A DNA stretch of 64,000 nt from Flavobacterium humidisoli (GCF_023272795.1 NZ_CP096829.1:3596001-3660000); one strand, 5' to 3'; counted from the stretch's first letter, positions 18,305-27,990 are shown. A program made the numbers and translations. Notes: a model not told the origin generated them from the letters alone.

Positions 18305-18341
18305 AATAAAAAAGCCCATTTCCAAAAAGAAAATGGACTGA
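18305..18341 (-). terminator. Terminator downstream of the cytochrome c peroxidase gene
   Basis: On the minus strand a hairpin (GTCCATTT... with ...AAATGGGC) is followed directly by TTTTTTATT. It lies 41 bases after the peroxidase stop codon and ends the ECF/FecR/SusCD cluster. Confidence 0.7.
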
Positions 18342-18381
18342 TTAGATTTGTAGATTTGGGGCAATTTACAAACTAACTAAA

Positions 18382-19524
18382 TTATTTAGGCATTTCTGGC
18401 ACCATAATTCTTCTGGTTGGCGTACTCAAAGTTTCAATAAAAGCCAAAAGATCACTTATTTCTTCTTTACTTAAATTCAGTTTCTTAAGTGCAGGATCTA
18501 CTTTCGGAATTAGCGAATCTCTTGGAGTTCCCAGATATTTTTTCTGAACGGGCGAAGGATTTCCTCCATTATACAATTCTACCACATCTAAAAGTGTTGG
18601 AAAATGCCCGTGATGCATCCACGGTTTTGTGTTTACCACTTCACGCAATGTTGGCGTTCTGAATTTGCCAATATCTTTTACATTTTTGGTAACATTATAA
18701 CGTCCGAAATCTTCATTTTTAGTTCCGAATAAAGTTTGTCCATCGTTATGAAACTGATTATCGCTGAAATAAGGTGTATTATGGCAGTTGATACATTGCG
18801 CTTTGGTTCTGAATAAATGCATTCCTTTCACTTGAGAATCGGTAAAGGCTTCCGATTTTCCGCTCACAAAATGATCAAATTTGCTTTTCGGACTGTTTAT
18901 TGATCTTTCGAAAGTCGCAATCGCATATTGAATTCGCTCTAAAGTCACTTTTTTATTGCCAAAAGCAGCTGTAAATAAAGAATTATAACCCTTAATCTTC
19001 GCAATTTTGTCAACGGCAATTGTCAGTTTTTCGTTCATTTCCAAAGGATCCGAAACAGGAAACTGCGCCTGATCTTCTAAACTCGATGCTCGTCCGTCCC
19101 AAAATAGAGAAGTGGCATAGGCGGAGTTTAAAATTGTCATCGAATTACGTTTTCCCGTTTGGCGATCATGCCCGAAAGAACGCGTCAAATTATCTGTCCA
19201 GCCCAATTCTGGATTATGACAGGAAGCGCAGGCAATTTGTCCGCTTTTTGATAATCTCGGATCAAAAAACAAGATCTTCCCCAAACTTTCTTTTTCCTTA
19301 GAATACGGATTATAAGCGGGATAAGGAACTGCAGGAAGTACTCCAATATCCTGAAATTTAGTTTTATCAACACTTTCGTGCAATTCCGCAGCAGGCCATT
19401 TTGAAGCATCACCGCTGGAATAGATTTTTCGTAATTCCTGAATATCTATATAATCTGGTTCTTCAACGCTTTTATAAGCCGACAAACCCAGCAGGAATAG
19501 GAGAGGGAAGATTAGTTTTTTCAA
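18382..19524 (-). CDS. Di-heme cytochrome c peroxidase (CcpA/MauG family)
   Basis: The 380-residue periplasmic protein has a short hydrophobic signal (LIFPLLFLLGLSAY) and two c-type heme motifs: Cys99-Ala-Ser-Cys102-His103 and Cys244-Ile-Asn-Cys247-His248. Family landmarks include LGKILFFDPRLSKSGQIAC, FWDGRASSLEDQA, MHLFRTKAQC and FRTPTLREV, with PWMHHGHFPTLLDVV near the end. Such enzymes reduce hydrogen peroxide with electrons from cytochromes, or oxidise protein or cofactor side chains (MauG branch); which applies here cannot be told. It is the last gene of an ECF/FecR/SusC/SusD cluster, separated from the lipoprotein gene by 152 bases containing two inverted repeats. Confidence 0.9.
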   Translation of the reverse strand: MKKLIFPLLFLLGLSAYKSVEEPDYIDIQELRKIYSSGDASKWPAAELHESVDKTKFQDIGVLPAVPYPAYNPYSKEKESLGKILFFDPRLSKSGQIACASCHNPELGWTDNLTRSFGHDRQTGKRNSMTILNSAYATSLFWDGRASSLEDQAQFPVSDPLEMNEKLTIAVDKIAKIKGYNSLFTAAFGNKKVTLERIQYAIATFERSINSPKSKFDHFVSGKSEAFTDSQVKGMHLFRTKAQCINCHNTPYFSDNQFHNDGQTLFGTKNEDFGRYNVTKNVKDIGKFRTPTLREVVNTKPWMHHGHFPTLLDVVELYNGGNPSPVQKKYLGTPRDSLIPKVDPALKKLNLSKEEISDLLAFIETLSTPTRRIMVPEMPK

Positions 19525-19551
19525 TTTTTTTTTTTGTTTTTTGTTTTTTTT

Positions 19552-19605
19552 GTTTCAGGTTTCAGGTTTCAAGTTGCTGTAGAACTTGAACCTGAAACCT
19601 GAAAC
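19552..19605. repeat. Inverted repeat of TTTCAGG/CCTGAAA units upstream of the peroxidase gene
   Basis: The arm at 19552-19575 (three GTTTCA-type heptamers ending in CAAGTT) is mirrored at 19583-19605 (AACTTGAACCTGAAACC...). It lies 28 bases upstream of the peroxidase start, followed on the sense strand by a long A-rich run. Similar ACTTGAAAC units precede the P-type ATPase (14971-15005) and sdhB (31453-31485). Confidence 0.7.
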
Positions 19606-19628
19606 TTTTTTTTGTTTTACCCGCCAAA

Positions 19629-19661
19629 AGTTTTGTCAAAATTTAAAACTTTGACAAAACT
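19629..19661 (-). terminator. Hairpin after the lipoprotein gene
   Basis: A perfect 12-base stem (AGTTTTGTCAAA / TTTGACAAAACT) with a 9-base loop starts 15 bases after the lipoprotein stop on the minus strand. The following T-tract is weak, so it may be an attenuator or processing hairpin rather than a full terminator between the lipoprotein and peroxidase genes. Confidence 0.55.
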
Positions 19662-19676
19662 CAATTGGCATCAACA

Positions 19677-21140
19677 TTATAAAGAAACTTCTTTAGGGCA
19701 CGAAATGCTTAAAGCAGTCGGTTTTGGATACGTCCTGTTATTGTACATTCTGTATTGTGTCGACACTGTTCCTCCAAACAGTTTGTCATTCGTCAGTTTT
19801 AACTCAAATGAAATTTCATATACACCGTTGCTGATTTCTTTATATGTTCCTTCTCCTGAAATGGCAATACTATGCGCATTTGTTGCACTTGATCCAATTG
19901 TAATATCTTGCGGAATCACGAGTACGGTTCCTTCAGTTTTGCTGTTTCCATTTGCTGGAAAAAATTCCAAAGCCGAAGTAATATTAAATCCTGGCGAAAT
20001 AGCAGCAGCGTTACTTTCGTTAGAAAACCATCTTTTTAAACCAAAAGAATTCACAGTATTGGTTCCGCTTGAGACGTTAAATCCTATTTTGAAAGCATCG
20101 TGATACACATCATCATTAGGATTTGTAGTTCCTTTATCGCTGTATAAAATAGCATTTGGATCGTCTTTTGTTACTATAACTGGAAAAGTCAAAGCGTTGA
20201 AAGTCATCCATGCACAGTTTCCATTGTTGTTAAACCAATGCTCTCCGTATGTTAGAAAAAACGCATTGGTAGGATCTGTAAATTTCGAAGCAGGATATGC
20301 CTCAACATCTCTTGGAGTTTTTATTGGTTTTACAATGGTTAAGTTTATGTTTCCTGTTGCAGTATAGTTCGGAATATTTACAAGTGTTAGTTTGGACTCG
20401 TATCGAACATCATCATTTTGAAGATCTTCTAAAAGAGTTAAATGATAGGTTACAGAAGTTCTGTTGTCGCCATAATCATCATGGGTTAAGGAATATTCGA
20501 ATCCGTTTTGGAATTTAAAAATAGAGGCATTTTCAATTTCTTCTGGGAAAAAACCATTCGGATAATTTACTTTAAAATCGATTTTTTCGCCTACTTCGCC
20601 TTTTATATTGTATTGCGTTACCGGAAAAGTGTAATTGGTGGCAATAGTTCCTAAATCAATCTTAAAAGTATTGTTTGGATATTCTGTATTCAAGCTTCCA
20701 ATATGAATATCAGGATCAGAAACTGTTTCTAATTTTAATGTAATATTCTGGCTTTGAGTCCATCTTTTGTCAAACGATACAAAAATAGTATCTGTTAATT
20801 TACTGCCTTGAAAAGAAAGCTGATTTACAGGAATTACGCTAAAACTGTCGCTTGCCCCGTTTGTTTCGGCACTAAAATTTGCCGTAACAGTTCCTTTCAA
20901 TTCGCGCGCTGTTAAAGCAACAGGAACTTTTAAGGTCTTTACAGATTTGTTTTCATAAGTAGACTGCGGAACTAAATTTCCGCTTACGGTTGGGTATTCA
21001 AGAGGCGTGTTGTCACTTTTGACTAAAAAATTAAATCTTAAAAAAGGATCAATGTCTGAGCCTAATTTGTAATCATCTTTAGAACATGAAATATATAATA
21101 GTGCTATAAATAATATACTGAATATCTTAATACGAGTCAT
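19677..21140 (-). CDS. SusD-linked surface or periplasmic lipoprotein, function unknown
   Basis: The 487-residue protein has a lipoprotein signal with the lipobox-like LLYISCSKDD. The rest is predicted beta-rich: LKVPVALTARELKGTVTANF and ITLKLETVSDPD in the N-terminal half resemble Calx-beta/DUF4843-type strands, and the C-terminal half is aromatic- and Asn-rich without a motif I recognise. The start overlaps the end of the SusD-like gene by 14 bases, so the two are translationally coupled. By analogy with other SusC/D clusters it probably binds the imported ligand at the cell surface. I cannot name the ligand. Confidence 0.7.
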   Translation of the reverse strand: MTRIKIFSILFIALLYISCSKDDYKLGSDIDPFLRFNFLVKSDNTPLEYPTVSGNLVPQSTYENKSVKTLKVPVALTARELKGTVTANFSAETNGASDSFSVIPVNQLSFQGSKLTDTIFVSFDKRWTQSQNITLKLETVSDPDIHIGSLNTEYPNNTFKIDLGTIATNYTFPVTQYNIKGEVGEKIDFKVNYPNGFFPEEIENASIFKFQNGFEYSLTHDDYGDNRTSVTYHLTLLEDLQNDDVRYESKLTLVNIPNYTATGNINLTIVKPIKTPRDVEAYPASKFTDPTNAFFLTYGEHWFNNNGNCAWMTFNALTFPVIVTKDDPNAILYSDKGTTNPNDDVYHDAFKIGFNVSSGTNTVNSFGLKRWFSNESNAAAISPGFNITSALEFFPANGNSKTEGTVLVIPQDITIGSSATNAHSIAISGEGTYKEISNGVYEISFELKLTNDKLFGGTVSTQYRMYNNRTYPKPTALSISCPKEVSL

Positions 21141-22587
21141 TTTGCTGCAAGTTTGGGTTAAGATTAGTGTTGAATGTTGGTATTGGCAGTACGTATTTTA
21201 AAGACGGATAAGTAAGACTGCAAACCGTAGCAATACAGCCATCATTTCTAGAAACATCTTTGTGCATTCTGGCAATATCAAAGAATAGGAAACCTTCAAA
21301 GCATAATTCTTTTCTTCGTTCTAAAAAGATATTTTCTTTAAGATTGTTTGTATTAGTCAATAGAGATGCATTGGCGCGGGCACGAATGATGTTAATATCT
21401 GCCATTGCCAAATCGGCTCTGTTGGTTTCTAGTGCTGCTTCGGCACGAATTAAATACATTTCGCTCAACCTAGAAGCTACATAACCCGCATTATTCTGGT
21501 ATTTTTTGGTAAAATTGTAATTAAGATTGGTCTGAACGCCGCTTACTATTGTAAAAAGCGATTTTGTTAAGAACAGTTGTTTTCTTAAATCTGTGCTTTC
21601 GTAAAGATCAACTAAATCATTTGAAGCAGTATATTTTTCAAAGTTTGTATCTGAAGTATAGCCATAAGTCTGAGTCATTGAGGAAGAAACGTTTCCTTCG
21701 GTATCTTTTGGAATAGAAAATTCTAACAAAATTTCAGACACCGGAAGATCTGGTTTTTCCCATTCTGCAATAAAAGTTTCTTTGCTAGTTAACACAACTC
21801 CAGAATTGGTAATTACATCATTTGCCATTTCGTAAGCATTAGCCCAATCTCCTTTTTGAAGATAAACTCTCGCCAATAATGCTTTTGTATTTTTTTTGTT
21901 AAAGAAAGAATAAGCAGGACCAGAAAGGAGTGAAGCGTCTGAATAACTATCGATAGCCGTTTGTAAATCATTAATAATTAAAGTATAAGTTTCGGCAGCC
22001 GTTTTTCTTGCAGGATATTGTATGCCAGATTTAATAGATTCTGTGCTATAAATTATTCCTAAATGGGAGGCATCTGGAGTATATTTATAATCTTGGCTGT
22101 AAACAAGAGATAAAAGAAAATGTGCATACGCCCTTATTGCCAAAGCTTCTGCTTTTATTTGGTTTTTCTCTGCCTCAGTGGCGTCGGTTAGGGCGGGAGT
22201 AAATTCTAAAATTAAATTGGCCTGATTGATTATATCGTAACTGCTATCATAAAATGATTTGAAATTACTGGTTAGCGCTACATCTTCAAAAGAATAAACT
22301 TGCTGCAGATTTATTGCTGGAGAAATTTGACCTCTAAGACCTCCCGTTGCAGCTGGTGCAAATTTTATATTACCGCCCTGTAAATCAGCATAAGCAGCAT
22401 AACGATCTGGTCTTACATTAGCTTCTACTTCAGTATAAAGTCCTGTAAGGGCCTGTAAAACACCTGTTTTGTTCTGTAAAAGTTCGTCTATAGAAGTTTG
22501 TGTTCCAGGTTCTTGTTCTAAAAAGTCACTACAGCTTTGTAATGAAAGCATTAGAAAAAATATAGATACGTATTTTGAATATTTCAT
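21127..22587 (-). CDS. RagB/SusD-family surface lipoprotein
   Basis: The 486-residue protein has lipobox LMLSLQSC followed by SDFLEQEPGTQTS, a typical mature SusD start. Family motifs include LTGLYTEVEAN, QANLILEFTPALTDATEAEKNQIKAEA (helical TPR region, AIRAYAHFLLSLVYS), SRLSEMYLIRAEA, and the C-terminal ERRKELCFEGFLFFDIAR. It would sit on the outer surface as the lid of the adjacent SusC-type transporter. ATG 22587 is preferred to an in-frame ATG 18 bases upstream (22605) that overlaps the susC-like gene. The end overlaps the next lipoprotein gene. Confidence 0.92.
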   Translation of the reverse strand: MKYSKYVSIFFLMLSLQSCSDFLEQEPGTQTSIDELLQNKTGVLQALTGLYTEVEANVRPDRYAAYADLQGGNIKFAPAATGGLRGQISPAINLQQVYSFEDVALTSNFKSFYDSSYDIINQANLILEFTPALTDATEAEKNQIKAEALAIRAYAHFLLSLVYSQDYKYTPDASHLGIIYSTESIKSGIQYPARKTAAETYTLIINDLQTAIDSYSDASLLSGPAYSFFNKKNTKALLARVYLQKGDWANAYEMANDVITNSGVVLTSKETFIAEWEKPDLPVSEILLEFSIPKDTEGNVSSSMTQTYGYTSDTNFEKYTASNDLVDLYESTDLRKQLFLTKSLFTIVSGVQTNLNYNFTKKYQNNAGYVASRLSEMYLIRAEAALETNRADLAMADINIIRARANASLLTNTNNLKENIFLERRKELCFEGFLFFDIARMHKDVSRNDGCIATVCSLTYPSLKYVLPIPTFNTNLNPNLQQNDSY

Positions 22588-22591
22588 TTTC

Positions 22592-25500
22592 TTAAAATTT
22601 AGCATTTACTCCAAGCGAAATTGTTCTTGCCTGCGGATAGATATAACTGTACTCTCGAACTCCATTCATTCCTTTCGGGCTTTTTTCTTTGTACCAATAG
22701 GCCACGTTTGTAGCATCGGCAAAAACAGAAAGAGCGTCCAGAAAAGTATTTTTCAACGGCACATTATAACTTAAATTAATATTGCTGATTCTGATATAAG
22801 TGGCATCATAAGCATATTTGCTTAAGTTGTTGAGAATTGGCGAAATTGTTACTGCTGATTGAGAAACGTTGTCGCCTGGATTTCTCCAATAATCGTAGGC
22901 ATTTACAGAAAGATTTCGGTTTGTTGTTACATTATATTGATCTATAAGTACGCTTGAGGCCAATAGGTCACCACCAATTTGATAATCTCCTCTAACAGAT
23001 AAAGTAAGTTTGTTGTAGAAAGTAAAAGTGTTGTAAAAACCTCCGTAAGCATCTGCTTGTTTATCTCCAATTGGTTCCCAATCGGCAATAGTGTGGAGTT
23101 CGTTATAGGTTTTTGCATCATAAATTTGACCATTTTTTTGAACAAGATCTCTTCCTGTTGCAGGATCTACACCAACCCAGTTGATTCCCCATAATGTTGT
23201 TGTGCTGTAGCCTATTTTTTGCGCCAATGCAATATTAGCTTCAGAATAATCACTTCCTAGACCTTTTAAGTCGGTTACTTTGCTGTCTATTGTAGAAATA
23301 TTAAATGCTGTAGTCCATTTAAAAGCATCGCTTTTTATCCACTTAATTCTTGTAGTAAGCTCAAAACCTTTATTGTACATACTTGCAGCATTTAATTGTA
23401 CTGAACTATAACCATTTTCTGTCGGGATATCTCGTGCAGTAATTAAATTGCTTTTGTTATCATAATAATATTCTAACGTCAATTCGATTCTTTTGAAAAT
23501 ATTAAAATCAAATCCAGCATTGAATTTTGTGTTTTTTTCCCAGCTTAACCTTCCATTTGGGGCAGAACCTGTAGTTGCTCCAATCGAACCATTATATTCG
23601 TTTTGGCTGATATTGTACAAACCTTTTGATCGGTAAGAGCCAATCTTAGAATTTCCTGTTGTACCGTAACTCGCTTTTAATTTCAAGAAATCAATCCAAG
23701 AATTAGAGTTTAAAAAGTTTTCATTGCTAATAATCCAACCAGCGCCTAAACCTCCATTATGGGCTACATCGGTATCATCTCCAAAAACAGAACTCTGATC
23801 GCGGCGGTAATTTGCCAACAAGAAATAGCGTTTTTTATAGTTATAATTTACTTGCGAGAATAAAGAAACTCTCGAATTGTAACTGATTTCATTTTTGTAG
23901 GTTTGGCCATCTTTAGATTCATCTTGAGGTGTGTTTGGATTATCATCTCTTATAGCATCTGTAACAGCATTAATACGGTCTGGCTCTAAAAAACCTACAC
24001 CAGATTTGTAATTGAAATTTGTTTTATCCTCAGCCAATTCAAAACCAACAACACCATCAATTTCATTGTTTTCATTCAGTTGTTTATTAAACAAAGCTTG
24101 TCCTTGCCAGTTCCATTTGGTCGAATTTCTTTCATTGATGAGACGGCGCCCCCAAGCTGCATGCGTAGTTCCGTCCAAAATAAAAGTTCCGTTAAACTGA
24201 CCGCTTTCATTTGCTGCAGAAAAATAACGATCTTGTTCTTTATCGGTATAATCCATACCAAAAAGAGTAGAAAACCGAATGTTTTTATTGAGTTTATACG
24301 ATAAATTGATACTTCCTAAAAGACCAAAAGTCTGTGCTTCATTTTTGTTTTGTTCAATTGCCGCCAACGGATTTCCTCTCGTAGCACCGCTTAAACCTAA
24401 ATTGGCATACGATCCGTCTGCGTTATAAACGGGAAGAGTAGGAAGGTAGGCAAAACTGTAAAAAATGTTAGGCGCATCTTTTTGTACAAAACTTGGATTC
24501 AGCATTAAATTGATATCCCATTTGCCAGAACTGTAGCCAAGATTAATTCCCGCATTTAATTGCTTACTCTCATTTCCAACCTGAGGTTCGTCAATTTTGG
24601 TGTAACTAACGTTGGTTCGGTACGAAAATTTAGAAGTAGACCCCGAAACATTAAAATTATATTTGTTATAAATGCCAGATTTGTTTAAAATGTTAAACCA
24701 ATCTGTATTTACTCCATTATAAGCAACAGGAACATAACCAGTTGTGGTGTTTTTCATGAACTCATTTCGAAGTTCTGTGTATTGTTCGCCATTTAAATAT
24801 TTAATTTGATTAATGGCAGAAGAAACTCCTAACTGATTTGAAAATCCAAATTGCGTTTTACCCTTTTTACCTTTTTTAGTTGTAATCAAAATTACTCCAT
24901 TTGCTCCGTCGGCACCATAAATACCTACGGCTGCGGCGTCTTTTAAAACCGAAATGGTTTCAATATTTTCTGGAGCAATTTTCATTAGAGGATTAGCAAT
25001 GTTTTCTGAAAAATCGCCGCCTCCGTTAAACAAGCTGCTGTCAATGGCATATTCTTCGCTCATTACAACACCATCAATAATAATAAGGGGTTGTGACGAA
25101 GTTCCGGTAATTGCACCGCTTAAAGAAGATAATGTGCCTTGGCCACGAATATTAATTTTTACAGGACCACCTATACCAGAAGTATTTTCTACCATAACTC
25201 CGGCAATTTGTCCCGTGATCATTTTATCAAAACTCTCAGAAGCTTGCTCAACGGCAATATCTTTGGCTTGTAAAGTCGAAATACTTCCAACAATTTCTTC
25301 TTTTAGCTTTGTAGTGCCATAAGACGAAGTAACCACAACAGGATTGAGTTCATCTGTCGCTTCTTGAAGATAAAAAACAAAAACATTTTTGTCGTCTGCT
25401 TTTTGAGATTGGGTTTCCATTCCTAAATAACCAGCTTCAAGAACTAGATTTGAAATAGTATTTCCTTTTAGCTGATAAACAAACTTTCCGTTAAAATCGG

Positions 25501-25948
25501 TAATAGCGCCCATTCCAGTTCCTTTTATGCGAATTGAAGCGCCTGGAAGCGGTTGTCTGTCTTTTGCGCTATAAACTGTTCCGCTAATCATTCTTTGAGT
25601 TTCCTGAACCCCTGTGTTTGAAGTTTCAGGAATCGAAGGAGTCAATAAAACCTGTTTTTTCTGAATGTAAAACGAAATGTTTTTGTCTTTTAATAACTGT
25701 GTTAAAACCGTTTCTAGAGAAGCATTGCTGACATCTAAGTCGGCTAACTGATCGGTATCTATTTTTTTTGCATTATAAATAATTCTAAAATCACTTTGTT
25801 CTTCAATAGATTTGATAATTAGGCTTATAGGTTTATTCTTAGTATGTATTGTAATTAATTTATTCTGTGAAAATCCTTTAAAACCAGATATGAGTATGGC
25901 TAAGAAAAACAGAATTTTTCTTAAAACGGGTTGTATCGTAAATGTCAT
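22592..25948 (-). CDS. SusC/RagA-type TonB-dependent transporter with N-terminal STN signalling domain
   Basis: The 1118-residue protein has a signal peptide, an STN domain (about 30-105: PISLIIKSIEEQSDFRIIYNAKKI), a carboxypeptidase-like regulatory domain (about 120-200: ISGTVYSAKDRQPLPGASI), a plug domain with the SusC hallmark around SVLKDAAAVGIYGADGANG, then a 22-strand barrel. The STN domain is the part of TonB transducers that contacts a FecR-type anti-sigma factor, and such a gene lies immediately upstream, so ligand uptake probably switches on transcription of its own cluster. The gene ends 4 bases before the preferred SusD start. The ligand is unknown. Confidence 0.94.
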   Translation of the reverse strand: MTFTIQPVLRKILFFLAILISGFKGFSQNKLITIHTKNKPISLIIKSIEEQSDFRIIYNAKKIDTDQLADLDVSNASLETVLTQLLKDKNISFYIQKKQVLLTPSIPETSNTGVQETQRMISGTVYSAKDRQPLPGASIRIKGTGMGAITDFNGKFVYQLKGNTISNLVLEAGYLGMETQSQKADDKNVFVFYLQEATDELNPVVVTSSYGTTKLKEEIVGSISTLQAKDIAVEQASESFDKMITGQIAGVMVENTSGIGGPVKINIRGQGTLSSLSGAITGTSSQPLIIIDGVVMSEEYAIDSSLFNGGGDFSENIANPLMKIAPENIETISVLKDAAAVGIYGADGANGVILITTKKGKKGKTQFGFSNQLGVSSAINQIKYLNGEQYTELRNEFMKNTTTGYVPVAYNGVNTDWFNILNKSGIYNKYNFNVSGSTSKFSYRTNVSYTKIDEPQVGNESKQLNAGINLGYSSGKWDINLMLNPSFVQKDAPNIFYSFAYLPTLPVYNADGSYANLGLSGATRGNPLAAIEQNKNEAQTFGLLGSINLSYKLNKNIRFSTLFGMDYTDKEQDRYFSAANESGQFNGTFILDGTTHAAWGRRLINERNSTKWNWQGQALFNKQLNENNEIDGVVGFELAEDKTNFNYKSGVGFLEPDRINAVTDAIRDDNPNTPQDESKDGQTYKNEISYNSRVSLFSQVNYNYKKRYFLLANYRRDQSSVFGDDTDVAHNGGLGAGWIISNENFLNSNSWIDFLKLKASYGTTGNSKIGSYRSKGLYNISQNEYNGSIGATTGSAPNGRLSWEKNTKFNAGFDFNIFKRIELTLEYYYDNKSNLITARDIPTENGYSSVQLNAASMYNKGFELTTRIKWIKSDAFKWTTAFNISTIDSKVTDLKGLGSDYSEANIALAQKIGYSTTTLWGINWVGVDPATGRDLVQKNGQIYDAKTYNELHTIADWEPIGDKQADAYGGFYNTFTFYNKLTLSVRGDYQIGGDLLASSVLIDQYNVTTNRNLSVNAYDYWRNPGDNVSQSAVTISPILNNLSKYAYDATYIRISNINLSYNVPLKNTFLDALSVFADATNVAYWYKEKSPKGMNGVREYSYIYPQARTISLGVNAKF

Positions 25949-25958
25949 GTTTTTTTAT

Positions 25959-27062
25959 TTATCGCGGATTGGTGATTGTAATGGTTTTTTGTTGAATAGA
26001 ATAATTAAATGGAGTGTCACGTTTTAGCAGTTCTAAAATGTTCTCGACACTAGATTCGCTAATTTTAATCGTACCAGTAAAATTCTGTCTGGCCAAATCA
26101 GAATTTTCGTTGATAATTTCAACATCATAAGTACGCTGAATAATTTTAGCGATTGTAGAAAATGGGGTGTCTTTAAAAGCAAGTTCGCCTTTTGTCCAGG
26201 CAGCATAAAAGGTTGGGTCGACTTCTTTTAAGACCAGTTTTTTTGAATTATTTTGCCATGTAGCCATTTGGTTGGGCTCCAGCAAAATAGCATTAGAAGG
26301 ATTAAGGGCTTCAGACATTCGAATACTTCCTTCCATTAATGTACTATTAACTGTAGGGTTTTCGGGATAAGCGCTCACATTAAAGGTTGTTCCAAGAACT
26401 TCAATGTCTGCTTGATTAGCATGAACAATAAACGGATGCATTTTGTCTTTGGCAACTTCAAAAAATGCCTCACCAGTTAAGTACACATTTCTGTTTCCGT
26501 TTAAGCCAAATTGCTCAGGATAACGCAAAGTGGTTCCAGAATTTAAACTCACAACAGTACCATCTGAAAGTTTAAGTTTGAAACGTTTTCCGTACGGAAT
26601 AGAAAGCGTATTATAAATCACTTTGTGATCCTCAACTTTGCCAAAGTAAATAATCTCGGTAGGAAATTTTTTGGCAACCAAATCGCCTTTGTCATTTAAA
26701 AGAGTGGTCTGGGTTTTTCCAGAGAAATATTCCAGACGGCCGTCGCCTAATTCAAGAACAATTTCTTTTGGAGTTTCAGATTTACCTTTAAAAAAATAAA
26801 TAGTTGCTCCTAAACCCAAAAACAATAAAAAAACCGCAGCATACTGTAAATATGTTCTGATTTTGTTTTTTGGCTGCATCTGGATTACCGAAACAGTCTC
26901 AATAGATAAGTCTGAAGAAAGTGTGGTTAATACCCAAATTTTTTTGGCCTTTATAAATTGCTTTTTGTTTTCTTCTGACGCTTCAATCCAATCAAAAAGT
27001 GCCTGAACTTCTTGTTCTGAAGCTTCATTAGAAAGGTATTTATTTATTATTTCCGATGTCAT
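25959..27062 (-). CDS. FecR-family anti-sigma factor
   Basis: The 367-residue protein has a cytoplasmic N-terminal segment (MTSEIINKYLSNEASEQEV...LFDWIEAS), one membrane helix (about 91-109: YLQYAAVFLLFLGLGATIYFF), a periplasmic FecR domain (about 130-250: IPYGKRFKLKLSDGTVVSLNSGTTLRYP, GEAFFEVAKD, TTFNVSAY) and a C-terminal DUF4974-like STN-binding domain (FKDTPFSTIAKIIQRTYDVEI). It holds the ECF sigma factor in check until the STN domain of the transporter signals substrate. It lies 67 bases after the sigma gene and 10 bases before the transporter gene. Confidence 0.94.
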   Translation of the reverse strand: MTSEIINKYLSNEASEQEVQALFDWIEASEENKKQFIKAKKIWVLTTLSSDLSIETVSVIQMQPKNKIRTYLQYAAVFLLFLGLGATIYFFKGKSETPKEIVLELGDGRLEYFSGKTQTTLLNDKGDLVAKKFPTEIIYFGKVEDHKVIYNTLSIPYGKRFKLKLSDGTVVSLNSGTTLRYPEQFGLNGNRNVYLTGEAFFEVAKDKMHPFIVHANQADIEVLGTTFNVSAYPENPTVNSTLMEGSIRMSEALNPSNAILLEPNQMATWQNNSKKLVLKEVDPTFYAAWTKGELAFKDTPFSTIAKIIQRTYDVEIINENSDLARQNFTGTIKISESSVENILELLKRDTPFNYSIQQKTITITNPR

Positions 27063-27129
27063 ATATGCTTTTTAAAACTTCTCGCCATTATAAGTACACC
27101 TCAGAATTAAAATACCCTACTTTTTATTC

Positions 27130-27729
27130 TTAATTATTATAAATAAGGATAAAAATCAAGAACAAATAATCAGATAATCGGGTCTTTAAAATCTTCAAAG
27201 CCTTTGTCATATGTGCTTCTACGGCTTTTAAGGAAACTCCTAGCTCTTCGGCGATTTCTGCATTTTTTTTGTTCTCAAAGCGTTTTTTAATAAAAACTTC
27301 TCTGGTTTTTGGAGGCAGATCGCTGATAGATTCCTGAATTATGCGTTCTAATTCGGTTAATTCTAAAGTGTCAAACTGAATCGAATTTAAAACTTCGATA
27401 TTCAATTCTCTTTCTTTGTGGTTTAAGAGGTCATTTTTGAATTTATCCTTCACTTTATTATGACGGATTAAATTCAAGCATTTTGATTTAGCATAAGTAA
27501 ATAAGAAAGCTTGGATTCCGTTGATAGATTCTATGTCTTCTCTACTTTGCCATAGGTGTAGTAAGGATTCCTGAGCAAGATTTTCAGCTTCGTCTTGATC
27601 GTAAATAAATTGAACGCTGAAAGATTGGATTCTCCTAAAATATTTATCGTAAAAAAACTTGAATGCAGTTTCGTCGCCTTCCTTAAAGGAATGGAAAAGA
27701 TCTAGTTCTAAACTGGCATTTTTATTCAT
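27130..27729 (-). CDS. ECF RNA polymerase sigma factor (Bacteroidota FecI-like)
   Basis: The 199-residue protein has sigma region 2 (FKFFYDKYFRRIQSFSVQFIYDQDEAENLAQESLLHLW) and sigma region 4 with a helix-turn-helix (LPPKTREVFIKKRFENKKNAEIAEELGVSLKAVEAHMTKAL). It directs RNA polymerase to the adjacent FecR/SusC/SusD cluster, and probably its own gene, when released by the anti-sigma factor. A hydrophobic tail (LFLIFILIYNN) follows region 4. I see no clear housekeeping promoter upstream. Confidence 0.94.
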   Translation of the reverse strand: MNKNASLELDLFHSFKEGDETAFKFFYDKYFRRIQSFSVQFIYDQDEAENLAQESLLHLWQSREDIESINGIQAFLFTYAKSKCLNLIRHNKVKDKFKNDLLNHKERELNIEVLNSIQFDTLELTELERIIQESISDLPPKTREVFIKKRFENKKNAEIAEELGVSLKAVEAHMTKALKILKTRLSDYLFLIFILIYNN

Positions 27730-27913
27730 TAAACGAAATTTACTTTGGGTGAAGCAATATTAAGCAAATTTTAAAAACTACTCAATTTTGCTCAGAAAGC
27801 GGCAAATACAAAAGTTTATTTATATTAATTCTAAATAAAATAAAAATAAAGACCTTTCCTGAAAAAATTATTCAGAATAGCTTTAAAAAGATACTATTTT
27901 GTTTGAAACTCTT

Positions 27914-27960
27914 GCCATTTTGCGAAGGAGAAATCACACAAGAAACTAAACAGAGAAGAT
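27914..27960. repeat. Partial dispersed repeat upstream of the sigma factor gene
   Basis: The segment carries GCGAAGGAGAAATCACACAAGAAACT, a degenerate form of the element at 43411-43470 (CGAAGGAGAAATC followed by CAAGAAACTC). The rest of the 261-base gap between the sigma gene and the next minus-strand gene shows nothing I can identify. Confidence 0.45.
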
Positions 27961-27990
27961 CAGCAAATCTAGGCCAATATGTTAGTGGAA

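Noticed and set aside
19612..20103. 163-codon plus-strand frame
   Set aside because: It is antisense to the SusD-linked lipoprotein and starts within an inverted repeat.
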